From Porphyromonadaceae bacterium UBA7180 (lineage in GTDB: Bacteria; Bacteroidota; Bacteroidia; Bacteroidales; Muribaculaceae), in NCBI GenBank assembly GCA_002491165.1, contig DKVK01000104.1:1-18018 (forward strand): a stretch of DNA of 18,018 nt. The letters are read 5' to 3'. The notes beneath the pieces were generated by a model, which saw only the letters and a list, made by a program, of their open reading frames with translations, was not told the origin of the DNA and made no database searches. The position numbers were made by a program, and so were the translations under genes. This document shows, piece after piece, positions 6,411-12,659 of the stretch. Position 1 is the first letter of the stretch. Each line of letters begins with the position of its first letter.

Positions 6411-6843
6411 TTACAGCCCCCATTTAATGGCGATGGCTGCGCCCGGCTCCAGAGGGGTAAAAACGGGGGTAGGGGAGTGGTGGAAAAAGTACCCGTTTCG
6501 TTCTTAAAACGGGGTTGGAGATACAGTTGGGGGGGTACTTTCGGTACAATGTCCGCACTCCCATAGGGACAAAATCAGCAGCAAAAATGGCGATTTTTGA
6601 GCGATTAACATCCCTTTAATCCCAAAATTGACCCCGTTAAAATCCCTATTGTAATTCAGTTAATGCGCTGATAATTAGTGTTAAATGTGTTTAGTGGCTC
6701 TGGAAATAGCGAAAAAATGAGTTTACGCCCTAATTCTGGGGTATTGTGGAGGGTTGTTGAGTGACAGAATAAATGTTCATGATTGTTTCGATGTTTGAAG
6801 AAGTCAATGCGTGAGGACATTTGCTACGCACGTGATCAAGTTG
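6411..6843. other. intergenic region with a G-rich structured block
   Basis: No gene seen. The left part (6440-6547) is strikingly G-rich on the + strand and can fold in competing ways: AAAGTACCC (6486-6494) with GGGTACTTT (6533-6541); CCCGTTT (6492-6498) with AAACGGG (6507-6513); and GTAC (6535-6538) with GTAC (6544-6547). The motif AAAAATGGCG-ATTTTT at 6583-6598 repeats one seen at 4044-4060. The rest (6600-6843) is AT-rich and shows nothing I can name. Confidence 0.35.
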
Positions 6844-7044
6844 TCAAAAGCGAATGGCTGTTTTTATCTCGTCGGTGGTGGGCTTATATTTCAGAACATA
6901 GTTTTTAGCGCTTTCGAGATGCTGAAACATTCTTTTTGTTGGTTGACCCTTTTTCATGTGTTCCTCAATTTCGTAAAATGAATTGGTGAGATATAGAACC
7001 GACCAAATGCGACGATGCCGATCTAACGTTGTCCCACGAACCAT
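6844..7044 (-). CDS. hypothetical 66-residue protein
   Basis: A small, basic, mostly helical protein (MVRGTTLDRHRRIWSVLYLT, then SFYEIEEHMKKGQPTKRMF). No domain recognised, no signal peptide or membrane segment. Its ATG overlaps the TAA of the preceding ORF by one base (TAATG), so translation is probably coupled, which supports both ORFs being real. It ends the minus-strand gene run that begins at 9187. Nothing follows for several hundred bases. Confidence 0.45.
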   Translation of the reverse strand: MVRGTTLDRHRRIWSVLYLTNSFYEIEEHMKKGQPTKRMFQHLESAKNYVLKYKPTTDEIKTAIRF

Positions 7045-7220
7045 TAGCCTTTTATGACGTTTTTCCGTGCGTAGTACCGCGTCTTGATTAACAGGGATGG
7101 TAGTCCCAGTTCTTCGGCTTGTTGGCGAATTATCTGGTCCTTTTCCTTAATCATGTCAAGGAGGTATGTTGGGGCCGATGGCGGTTGCTTTTCTGGGTGC
7201 TTTGGGTCAGGGAGCAACAT
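7044..7220 (-). CDS. hypothetical 58-residue protein with a short coiled-coil-like helix
   Basis: The frame runs from ATG 7220-7218 to TAA 7046-7044. It is Pro-rich at the start (MLLPDPKHPEKQPPSAP) and then has an amphipathic helix, TYLLDMIKEKDQIIRQQAEE. That helix resembles the C-terminal coiled segment that ends many Bacteroidetes HTH regulators (LLDMIxEKDxxIxxQAEE), so it could be the leftover of a regulator that lost its HTH domain, or a small protein in its own right. The start codon lies at the edge of a perfect 17-bp palindrome. It begins 25 bp after the PD-(D/E)XK gene and overlaps the next gene by one base. Confidence 0.4.
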   Translation of the reverse strand: MLLPDPKHPEKQPPSAPTYLLDMIKEKDQIIRQQAEELGLPSLLIKTRYYARKNVIKG

Positions 7221-7234
7221 CTATCAGATAGATG
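7218..7234. promoter_or_regulatory. perfect 17-bp palindrome over a start codon (operator candidate)
   Basis: CATCTATC-A-GATAGATG, with 8-bp arms and one central base. On the minus strand its end supplies the ATG of the 58-residue ORF, so a protein bound here, or an RNA hairpin, would block translation or transcription of the last two genes of the cluster. Confidence 0.5.
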
Positions 7235-7245
7235 TAGTATCCTCA

Positions 7246-8097
7246 TCAGAGATAATATTTTTCTAAAAATCCTTTCATTTCCTGAGGCACAACTTTATCC
7301 CATTCAAGGCTCAAAATCCTTGACTTATCCACGACATAATTCTTCGTGAAATTTTCAAATTCTCTGGCACATTTCGTATTCCAACTTGGATACATGAAAA
7401 CATTATATATTTCCCTGTTTGTCCCCGGTCTGTTTCCGATAATGACATTTCTAAAAAGTTGATAATTACAGAAGAAATCATTCACTGTATCGGGATTTCG
7501 TACAACTGTGGATTTGTTCAGCCACGGTTGATATAGATCTGTATACTTTTGATGATGGGAAATTCCCGATTTTGATTTACTGTCTTTTTTTGTCTTACCA
7601 AATCCCTCTTCCGTAAACTTGATTTCAAAACGTATTTCTGTGTTACAGTCATAAGCAATAAAATCAAATGAAGTGCCCTCCTTTGGATTTACTACTGCCT
7701 CAAACTCACATATAGCATCGCCTGACAATTTGGGGATAGCTGGCAAATATCTGTCCACCCAGTTTCTCATTTCCGGATTTATTCTAATTTTTCGCTCATT
7801 GTACTCATTTATTTGCAATAACTTGCCAAAGAAATTATAGCATAAAATCTGAGATGAATTAAGATGATTTGCATAGGTATGCAACTCGTTGACCGGCAAA
7901 ACATTCGGAAAATACTTTATCCCGTAAGTCAAAACGTTATACTTAGTCAACGATTTGGCAATCGCATTGCGTCTTTTACCTTTTCCATATGGTTGCAAAG
8001 GCAAAATATAATCATATTCACGACTTTTGTATCTGCCAGCCGGGATAGCCAATGGTTTCATCCATTCAACCAACTTTTCAAGTGCCTTTTCTTTCAT
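7246..8097 (-). CDS. PGN_0703-like putative restriction endonuclease (PD-(D/E)XK)
   Basis: A 283-residue cytoplasmic protein. The nuclease core is visible: SFDFIAYD at residues 143-150 (Asp 145), then RFEIKFTEEGFG at 156-167, giving E158-x-K160. Upstream, HLNSSQILCYNFFG at 78-91 matches the pattern (hLxSSQaxxfNxF) of the family named after Porphyromonas gingivalis PGN_0703. From family knowledge it is a putative restriction-type endonuclease; no cleavage site is known to me, and no methyltransferase gene lies beside it. It is either a stand-alone, modification-dependent or otherwise controlled enzyme, or has lost its partner. It has its own consensus promoter inside the end of the upstream gene, leaving a leader of about 60 bases. 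AT-rich compared with the core genes. Confidence 0.65.
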   Translation of the reverse strand: MKEKALEKLVEWMKPLAIPAGRYKSREYDYILPLQPYGKGKRRNAIAKSLTKYNVLTYGIKYFPNVLPVNELHTYANHLNSSQILCYNFFGKLLQINEYNERKIRINPEMRNWVDRYLPAIPKLSGDAICEFEAVVNPKEGTSFDFIAYDCNTEIRFEIKFTEEGFGKTKKDSKSKSGISHHQKYTDLYQPWLNKSTVVRNPDTVNDFFCNYQLFRNVIIGNRPGTNREIYNVFMYPSWNTKCAREFENFTKNYVVDKSRILSLEWDKVVPQEMKGFLEKYYL

Positions 8098-8159
8098 ATT
8101 TAAAACTTTTTATAAGGGAAAAAAACTAAATTCAGTGAGTACGGTATCCTCAATCATGA

Positions 8160-8870
8160 TTACAAATTTAGTTGTTTGTCAGCAGATTTACAAAACAGGT
8201 TGTGATAATTGTCAATACCGAGGATTGATTTTAGATCTTCGTCGGTAATGAAGTCGCCTGTGTCTCCAGTGTATGTATTCCAGCGACTGGTCACGGATGC
8301 GATTTTATTTTTCGGGGTCACTTCGACAGCTATCAGTGAATAGCCGTACTTGTCATGTGGAAAGCCAATGCCAGGTATACAAGGAACGTCCCACCAATCG
8401 CCATTGCCACAGAAGTAGAATCGATTGCCATTTGAGGTGTACTCCTTGAATGATTCTTCAGAAATTACGATACGCCATGAAACCATTTCAAAATATGAAT
8501 GAGCATCCTCAAAGTTTTTGATCTCACTTACCCAATAATCAAACACGATCTCTCCGTCTTCTATGGGAACGACAGGAGACATTCCTATAAGCTGGCACAC
8601 CATATCTGGGTCACATTCATTGAATGTGTTGTCAAAGAAATCGTAACCCGGTGTCTGGTCAAGCACTTTTAGAATCCGACGAACCTTGCTGACATCATCA
8701 GGATTGTTGATGTCAATAAGCCCTGACATGTTCCATATAAAGATGCCTACAGCGAACTTGGCAAGACGAGAGTCAAGCTTTGGAAACAGTTCGACATAAT
8801 GGTCGACTTGGCCGCCAGCGCAAAATTCATCCAGCCACCACGTCATGTGTTTTCGATATTTCTCTTGCAT
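8160..8870 (-). CDS. hypothetical 236-residue accessory protein
   Basis: A cytoplasmic, acidic protein rich in aromatic residues (WW at 11-12 and 159-160). No enzyme motif recognised. The C-terminal stretch SLIAVEVTPKNKIASVTSRWN (178-198, in two pieces SLIAVEVTP and KIASVTSRWN), followed by DEDLKSILG (210-218), resembles a short segment seen at the end of diverse hypothetical proteins in Bacteroides phages and mobile elements, where it reads roughly ASVTSRxN....L...ELKxLLG. That points to a mobile or phage origin, from memory of such sequences only. It starts 6 bp after the small protein gene upstream, so both are co-transcribed. The function is unknown. Confidence 0.65.
   Translation of the reverse strand: MQEKYRKHMTWWLDEFCAGGQVDHYVELFPKLDSRLAKFAVGIFIWNMSGLIDINNPDDVSKVRRILKVLDQTPGYDFFDNTFNECDPDMVCQLIGMSPVVPIEDGEIVFDYWVSEIKNFEDAHSYFEMVSWRIVISEESFKEYTSNGNRFYFCGNGDWWDVPCIPGIGFPHDKYGYSLIAVEVTPKNKIASVTSRWNTYTGDTGDFITDEDLKSILGIDNYHNLFCKSADKQLNL
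8163..8194 (-). promoter_or_regulatory. promoter of the PGN_0703-like nuclease gene
   Basis: Read on the minus strand: TTTG (8194-8191), a 20-bp spacer, and TAAATTTG (8170-8163), a perfect match to the Bacteroidetes consensus. It lies inside the last codons of the 236-residue gene. Transcription would start near 8159, next to the palindrome AATCATGATT (8152-8161). Confidence 0.65.
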
Positions 8871-8876
8871 GTCTTT

Positions 8877-9053
8877 TTATCGCGTAGCTTTAACTTTTCC
8901 ATGTTCCCCACATATATATGTAGTTGAACCATGTTTGATGGTTACAGTATTGATTGTGTAGCCCAACAGAGTTCCCACCCTATGCCATATATAGCCTCCA
9001 TTTGGACCATATACATACACGGTAAAACCTTTTTGTTCAGCATATCCTATCAT
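8877..9053 (-). CDS. small 'VYVYG' beta-rich protein, hypothetical
   Basis: About 58 residues from ATG 9053-9051 (MIGYAEQKGFTVYVYG..., ending HGKVKATR). A GTG at 9065 would add MHKT, and the frame is open further, to a TGA at about 9127. The pattern VYVYGPNGGYIWHRVGTLLG, then NTVTIKHGSTTYICGEHG, matches small beta-rich proteins or domains common in Bacteroides phage and mobile DNA (VYVYNE...L.GYTS.TVSIKRGSTIYVYNERG). Function unknown. The open frame upstream reads TSYDLKGAHDTNAVHKT, which is protein-like, so the gene was probably longer and joined by a frameshift to the 32-residue ORF at 9187. Confidence 0.55.
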   Translation of the reverse strand: MIGYAEQKGFTVYVYGPNGGYIWHRVGTLLGYTINTVTIKHGSTTYICGEHGKVKATR

Positions 9054-9088
9054 AGTCTTATGCACTGCGTTCGTGTCGTGCGCACCTT

Positions 9089-9187
9089 TTAAGTCGTATG
9101 ATGTCTGTTGTCTTCCAAAAGTTCATTGCCAACATTTGTCATATTTTCAATAACTTCGGCATTTTTTACCGAACCATTGTAGGACAT
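9089..9187 (-). CDS. 32-residue ORF, probable 5' part of the next gene split by a frameshift
   Basis: ATG 9187-9185 to TAA 9091-9089 encodes MSYNGSVKNAEVIENMTNVG and NELLEDNRHHTT. The adjacent frame, shifted by one base, is open through TSYDLKGAHDTNAV into the small VYVYG protein. Together they would make a single protein of about 100 residues. I see no classical slippery heptamer at the junction (about 9088-9100), so a one-base mutation is the simplest explanation. A short independent peptide is the alternative. Confidence 0.35.
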   Translation of the reverse strand: MSYNGSVKNAEVIENMTNVGNELLEDNRHHTT

Positions 9188-9192
9188 AAGTT

Positions 9193-9223
9193 AAACAATA
9201 ATTTCCAATTCGCTCGCAACAAA
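9193..9223 (-). promoter_or_regulatory. weak promoter candidate for the minus-strand accessory cluster
   Basis: Minus strand: TTTG (9223-9220), a 19-bp spacer, then TATTGTTT (9200-9193), which differs from TAnnTTTG at two positions. It would start transcription almost at the ATG of the 32-residue ORF. Confidence 0.3.
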
Positions 9224-9281
9224 TATTGAAAAACCGGAACATAACGACACCCGGATTATGTTTCCGTAGGGATTTATGCAA

Positions 9282-9323
9282 GAGAAAAGCCCCGACTCTC
9301 TGGCGGCCCAGGGAGTTGAGGCT
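9282..9323 (-). terminator. terminator of the tRNA-Gln transcript
   Basis: On the minus strand a long hairpin, AGCCTCAACTCCCTGG pairing with CCAGAGAGTCGGGGCT (two mismatches, one G-U) around the loop GCCG, followed by TTTTCTC. It starts 12 bases after the tRNA 3' end. Confidence 0.75.
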
Positions 9324-9334
9324 GGGAAATTGTG

Positions 9335-9405
9335 TTGTCTTACCAGGATTCGAACCTAGACAGGCAGAACCAAAAACTGCAGTGCTACCATTACACCATA
9401 AGACA
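9335..9405 (-). tRNA. tRNA-Gln (anticodon TTG)
   Basis: The 71-base gene folds as a cloverleaf: acceptor stem TGTCTTA (9405-9399) with TAAGACA (9342-9336), the T arm with GGTTCGAATCC, and an anticodon arm GCAGT-TTTTGGT-TCTGC, whose loop places TTG at positions 34-36, that is Gln (codon CAA). A T-T pair closes the anticodon loop. The discriminator base is A and CCA is not encoded, as is usual in Bacteroidetes. Promoter and terminator are both visible. The tRNA's 3' side faces the accessory region, a common place for island integration. Confidence 0.93.
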
Positions 9406-9449
9406 ATCCTAAAGGTCCCAACGCCGACGCGACGGCGCTAAAGACGTTG

Positions 9450-9481
9450 CAAAGTTACAACATTTTTTTCATTCCCACAAA
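9450..9481 (-). promoter_or_regulatory. promoter of tRNA-Gln
   Basis: Minus strand: TTTG (9481-9478), a 20-bp spacer, and TAACTTTG (9457-9450), a perfect Bacteroidetes consensus. Transcription would start near 9445, about 40 bases before the mature tRNA 5' end at 9405. Confidence 0.7.
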
Positions 9482-9537
9482 AATTTCGCACAATTTTTAT
9501 TTTCAGTTTTGTGACGATTGATTATCTTAAGCATGGT

Positions 9538-10917
9538 TCAAAGCATATAGAGAAGCTGGTAAACAATGATAGCACCGAGGCATAGGGGCGCTATCCAGCG
9601 TATCATGAAGACGGTGTAGCGCGCCGAGAAGCGGTTGATGCGGCCGCCGTTGGTCAGTTCGCTTTCCACGAACCGCTGTTTCTTCAATACCCAGCCGCCA
9701 TAGATACAGGTCACCAGTGCGGCCAACGGCAGCAGGAAATTGGTACTGTAGGTGTCCAGGAAGTCGAAGAGCGTGAGACCGGCTATCTTCAGGTCCGCGA
9801 GTGCACCGTTGCTCAGGGAGCATAGCGGGCTCAGCGCCACAAGCGGCAGCAATACCACTAATGTGGCCTTGCGGCGCGAGAATCTGTGGCGGTCCTGGAA
9901 GTATAGTATCGAGACTTCGGAGATGGAGATGGTGCTCGTGACGGCGGCGATGAAAAGGAGCGTGAAGAAGACAGTAGACCACACCTGCGTGCCGCCCATC
10001 TGCGCGAATACTTCAGGCAGCGTTATGAAGACGAGGGCGGTGCTTTCCAGCCCGGCTTCGTTGCCCCCAAGGCCGAAGGTCATCACCGCAGGGAAAATGA
10101 TGAAGCCCATCAGCAGCGCCACCAGGAAGTCGCACGCCGTGACGGTGACGCCGGTGAGCACCAGATTGTCGCGTTTTGGGAAGTATGAGGAGTATGTCAC
10201 CAGTATGCCCATTCCCAGCGAGAGGGAGAAGAAAGCCTGACCCAGCGCGTTCATCACTACTGCCGGCGTTACCTCCGAGAAGTCGGGGCGCAGGAAGAAG
10301 AGAAGGCCGTCGGCGGCGCCGGGAAGCGAGAGCGTTACGCAGCAGAGGATGAGCAGGAGCAGGAAGAGCACCGGCATGAGGATGTTCGACATCTTTTCTA
10401 TCCCTTTCTGCACGCCGCGCAGCAGTATGAAGATGTTTGCGCCCACCACAAGCAGCGAGGCGAGGAGCGGACTCCACACGGCGGCCACGTTTTCGGCCAG
10501 CGTGGCTTCGAGCGTCGACTTCAGCGTGCCGCCGGGAGCCACCTCGTAGAGCGAACCGCTGACCGACTGCACGAGATATTCGAGGGTCCATCCGGCCACC
10601 ACCATATAGTAGCACGAGATGGTGTAGGCGGCCAATAGTGCTATGGCTCCCCCCAGCCACCATTTCTTGCCGGGAGTTAGTTTTCGGTAAACACCGATGA
10701 CGTCGCTCTGCCCGCCGCGGCCCAGCGAGAACTCCGCGAGCATTACGGGAAGACCCAACACCAGGATACAGAGGATATAGACAATCAGGAATGCAGCCCC
10801 GCCGCCCGACTGCACTTCGTTCGGGAAACGCCACACGTTGCCGAGCCCGACAGCCGACCCTACCGTGGCCGCTATCATGCCCGCTTTGCTGGCGAAGTTA
10901 GTCCTTTCTTTCTTCAT
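9538..10917 (-). CDS. sodium-dependent transporter, NSS/SNF family
   Basis: A 459-residue integral membrane protein with about 11-12 hydrophobic segments. The N-terminal family signature GSAVGLGNVWRFP (residues 20-32), followed by NEVQSGGGAAF, aligns with TM1 of LeuT (GNAVGLGNFLRFP...NGGGAF), including the Na+ and substrate-binding loop. Further family features are LPVMLAEFSLGRGGQ (about 55-69) and the FFSLSLGMGILVTYSSYFP region, which carries the TM6 unwound segment. It imports an amino acid or similar small substrate together with Na+; the substrate cannot be told. The ATG at 10917 gives a standard MKKERxxFxSKxG start. It is monocistronic and followed by the tRNA-Gln promoter. Confidence 0.93.
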   Translation of the reverse strand: MKKERTNFASKAGMIAATVGSAVGLGNVWRFPNEVQSGGGAAFLIVYILCILVLGLPVMLAEFSLGRGGQSDVIGVYRKLTPGKKWWLGGAIALLAAYTISCYYMVVAGWTLEYLVQSVSGSLYEVAPGGTLKSTLEATLAENVAAVWSPLLASLLVVGANIFILLRGVQKGIEKMSNILMPVLFLLLLILCCVTLSLPGAADGLLFFLRPDFSEVTPAVVMNALGQAFFSLSLGMGILVTYSSYFPKRDNLVLTGVTVTACDFLVALLMGFIIFPAVMTFGLGGNEAGLESTALVFITLPEVFAQMGGTQVWSTVFFTLLFIAAVTSTISISEVSILYFQDRHRFSRRKATLVVLLPLVALSPLCSLSNGALADLKIAGLTLFDFLDTYSTNFLLPLAALVTCIYGGWVLKKQRFVESELTNGGRINRFSARYTVFMIRWIAPLCLGAIIVYQLLYML

Positions 10918-11040
10918 AGGTCGTTACATCTTTTTTAGATTAGCAAAGTTCATATTCAGCTGGAACGTACAGCTTCCGGTTATCGGATGCCCCCGGCTTG
11001 CCGGCACCATAAAAGCGAATGGTCCTCACCGGTGGTTCTA

Positions 11041-11445
11041 TCATAATTTCTTGCCTATCCAGTACCCGAGGGCACATACAAACAGGCTCAGAAATACCGT
11101 CAGGACGCCGAAAACCACCCATACGTTCAGTTTTCCGTCTTCGAAATAGTGCAATGAGTCGAGGGTATAGGATGAAAAGGATGAGAATCCTCCGCAAAAT
11201 CCCGTCATTGCCGACAATGAAAGGGCGCCTTTCAGAGTGTCGCTCCACTCCGCGTGGGTATAAATCAGCCCTGCCAGGAATCCGATGATGAAACAGGCCG
11301 TTACGTTGAAGACGAGTGTAGGCAACCCGAGCCAATTGCCGGTGGCTAAGCCGCGAGCGTCCATAAACAGCAACACGCCGTAACGTGTTACGGCACCCAG
11401 CCCACCGAACACCCAGACTACCAATATTTTATAGAATGTATTCAT
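11041..11445 (-). CDS. crcB: CrcB/Fluc fluoride ion channel
   Basis: A 134-residue inner-membrane protein with four hydrophobic helices. It carries GGLGAVTRYG (14-23), the conserved TM2 Asn in PTLVFNVTACFIIG (42-55, N47), and TGFCGGFSSFSSYTLD (81-96), which matches the TGfcGgfTTFSTF signature with the Phe residues that line the pore. Fluc channels work as dual-topology dimers that expel fluoride. The frame extends upstream to 11574, but ATG 11445 (MNTFYKILVVWVF) is chosen because it gives the standard family length and because an exact -7 box at 11469-11476 lies inside the extension. I looked for a fluoride riboswitch upstream and did not recognise one. Confidence 0.92.
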   Translation of the reverse strand: MNTFYKILVVWVFGGLGAVTRYGVLLFMDARGLATGNWLGLPTLVFNVTACFIIGFLAGLIYTHAEWSDTLKGALSLSAMTGFCGGFSSFSSYTLDSLHYFEDGKLNVWVVFGVLTVFLSLFVCALGYWIGKKL

Positions 11446-11468
11446 AAATAACCATTTTAGCCGCCATC

Positions 11469-11476
11469 CAAAATTA
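11469..11476 (-). promoter_or_regulatory. -7 box for crcB
   Basis: Minus strand TAATTTTG is an exact TAnnTTTG match, 23 bases before the crcB ATG. No clear -33 TTTG at the expected distance. Confidence 0.4.
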
Positions 11477-11813
11477 AGGAACTTTACGAAATTTGTTTCC
11501 AGGCCGCGCCTGTATGGGAGTCCATGAAGGCGCAAGCCGCATTCAAAAAGCCCGGATGTCATAGAAACATACACAAGTCTTATAGTTCCTGATTTATGAG
11601 CTACATATATCTTTCATTTATTCGAGGCTTCTGATATTCGAAGCTTCTAATCCGGCACTCCGGCATTTATACGCAGGCCGCTCTCTCCTCCGGGAGGGAT
11701 GGCGGGATACTTAAATGCTGCAACTTCATATTAAACGCTCGACCGAAACTTTTTGCTTAACCCCTTTGAAATAAAACTGAAGCCGGGAGCGACACGGCAA
11801 GACATTTGCAAAC
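11477..11813. other. intergenic region with a tandem 16-bp repeat
   Basis: No gene recognised. It contains two adjacent 16-bp units (11620-11651), a small CCTCC-G-GGAGG dyad near 11687, and mixed sequence otherwise. No known riboswitch or tRNA-like fold was noticed. Confidence 0.3.
11620..11651. repeat. tandem 16-bp direct repeat
   Basis: ATTCGAGGCTTCTGAT (11620-11635) is followed directly by ATTCGAAGCTTCTAAT (11636-11651), with two differences. The second copy contains the palindrome GAAGCTTC. Confidence 0.55.
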
Positions 11814-11850
11814 AAAAAAGGCCACAAGCTCGAAAGCCTGCCGCCTTTTT
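11814..11850 (-). terminator. terminator of the TPR-protein gene
   Basis: On the minus strand AAAAAGGCGGCAGGCT-TTCG-AGCTTGTGGCCTTTTTT forms a 16-bp stem with one mismatch and two G-U pairs, a TTCG loop and a T run. It lies 54 bp after the stop at 11905. The A and T tracts make it potentially bidirectional. Confidence 0.75.
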
Positions 11851-11904
11851 AATAAATACGCAAAAAGTGTTTTATTATTTTATATGAGTTGTGTATTTCG
11901 GTAG

Positions 11905-12588
11905 TTACTTACCCAGGCGGCTCTTGGCACGCTCGATATATGCATCCATCGACATGCCGGCCACGTTGAAGGCGGGGAAGTCTTTCTTTATGCGCTCGTA
12001 TATGCCCAGTGCTTCATTGTTCTTGTTCTGAGCCTCGTAGACTGTGGCAATTTTCAGCAGAGCGCGGGGTGCTATCTCGCTGTTGTCGGCCTGCGATGCG
12101 GCTACGGCCTCGAACTCCTTGATAGCCTCGGGATATTTCTTGAGGTTAACGTAGCAGTCACCCTTCATTATCTGCACGTTGGCAGCCAGGATGTCGTCGC
12201 TTGTGTCGAACTTGTCGAGATAAGCGAGAGCCGCTTTGTAGTTGCCGGCGTCGTAGTAGTTTTCGGCGGCTTCGAGGGCGGCGAGCTTGCCGGCATCGGA
12301 ACCCTCGTACTGGTCGGCCACTTTCTTATAAGCCTCCGCCTTGGCGGTCTCGCTTGCAGTGCCGTTCTCGATCTCCACCTTGCCGTAAGCGTCGAAAGCC
12401 TTGTCGATGCCGGGATTGTGGAAGAAGTAGAAGTAAGCCGCAACCAAAAGGCCTACCGCGATGACGGCACCTACGATAATCATCAGCGTCTTCTTGTTTT
12501 CTTCGACTTTCACTCCGGCTTTCGTCAGGTTGTCGTTAAGCTGCTCTATTTTAGTTTCCTCTTCGGGATGTTTTTTATTCTCTGCCAT
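11905..12588 (-). CDS. membrane-anchored tetratricopeptide-repeat protein
   Basis: A 227-residue protein. A charged cytoplasmic N-terminus (1-33) is followed by one membrane helix at about 34-56 (TLMIIVGAVIAVGLLVAAYF) and a soluble part built of TPR-like helix pairs from about 62 onward: GIDKAFDAYGKVE, YYDAGNYKAALAYLDKF, GDCYVNLKKYPEAIKEFEAV, and TVYEAQNKNNEALGIYERI. This architecture is like YfgM (ancillary SecYEG translocon subunit) and the many Bacteroidetes TPR proteins of this size; a role in envelope protein handling is only an analogy. It is divergently transcribed from rpoN with a 122-bp gap holding a promoter for each. Confidence 0.82.
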   Translation of the reverse strand: MAENKKHPEEETKIEQLNDNLTKAGVKVEENKKTLMIIVGAVIAVGLLVAAYFYFFHNPGIDKAFDAYGKVEIENGTASETAKAEAYKKVADQYEGSDAGKLAALEAAENYYDAGNYKAALAYLDKFDTSDDILAANVQIMKGDCYVNLKKYPEAIKEFEAVAASQADNSEIAPRALLKIATVYEAQNKNNEALGIYERIKKDFPAFNVAGMSMDAYIERAKSRLGK

Positions 12589-12613
12589 TTTGTTATTGTT
12601 TACTTTCAGAGTG

Positions 12614-12643
12614 CAAAATTAGTCTTTTTTTCTAACATACAAA
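12614..12643 (-). promoter_or_regulatory. promoter of the TPR-protein gene
   Basis: Minus strand: TTTG (12643-12640), an 18-bp spacer, and TAATTTTG (12621-12614), an exact TAnnTTTG. The leader is about 20 bases. Confidence 0.6.
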
Positions 12644-12659
12644 AATTTCAGGCAATATT

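Noticed and set aside
6181..6507. Plus-strand 108-codon open frame
   Set aside because: It is antisense to the more protein-like minus-strand remnant and has low-complexity, Ser/Val-rich composition typical of a shadow frame.
9335..9405. Attachment-site duplication of the tRNA-Gln 3' end
   Set aside because: No second copy of the tRNA 3' sequence (such as TTCGAATCCTGG) was seen elsewhere in the window, and no integrase gene is present, so an integrated island is only suspected.
9756..10834. Long frames antisense to and overlapping the NSS transporter gene
   Set aside because: They are high-GC shadow frames (Arg/Ala/Gly-rich) of a clearly recognisable gene.
11446..11574. N-terminal extension of CrcB by 43 residues
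   Set aside because: The extension is not membrane-like, is absent from the usual ~125-residue family, and contains the predicted -7 box.
11446..11904. Fluoride riboswitch upstream of crcB
   Set aside because: No GGNGAUGG-like core or pseudoknot pattern was recognised on the minus strand.
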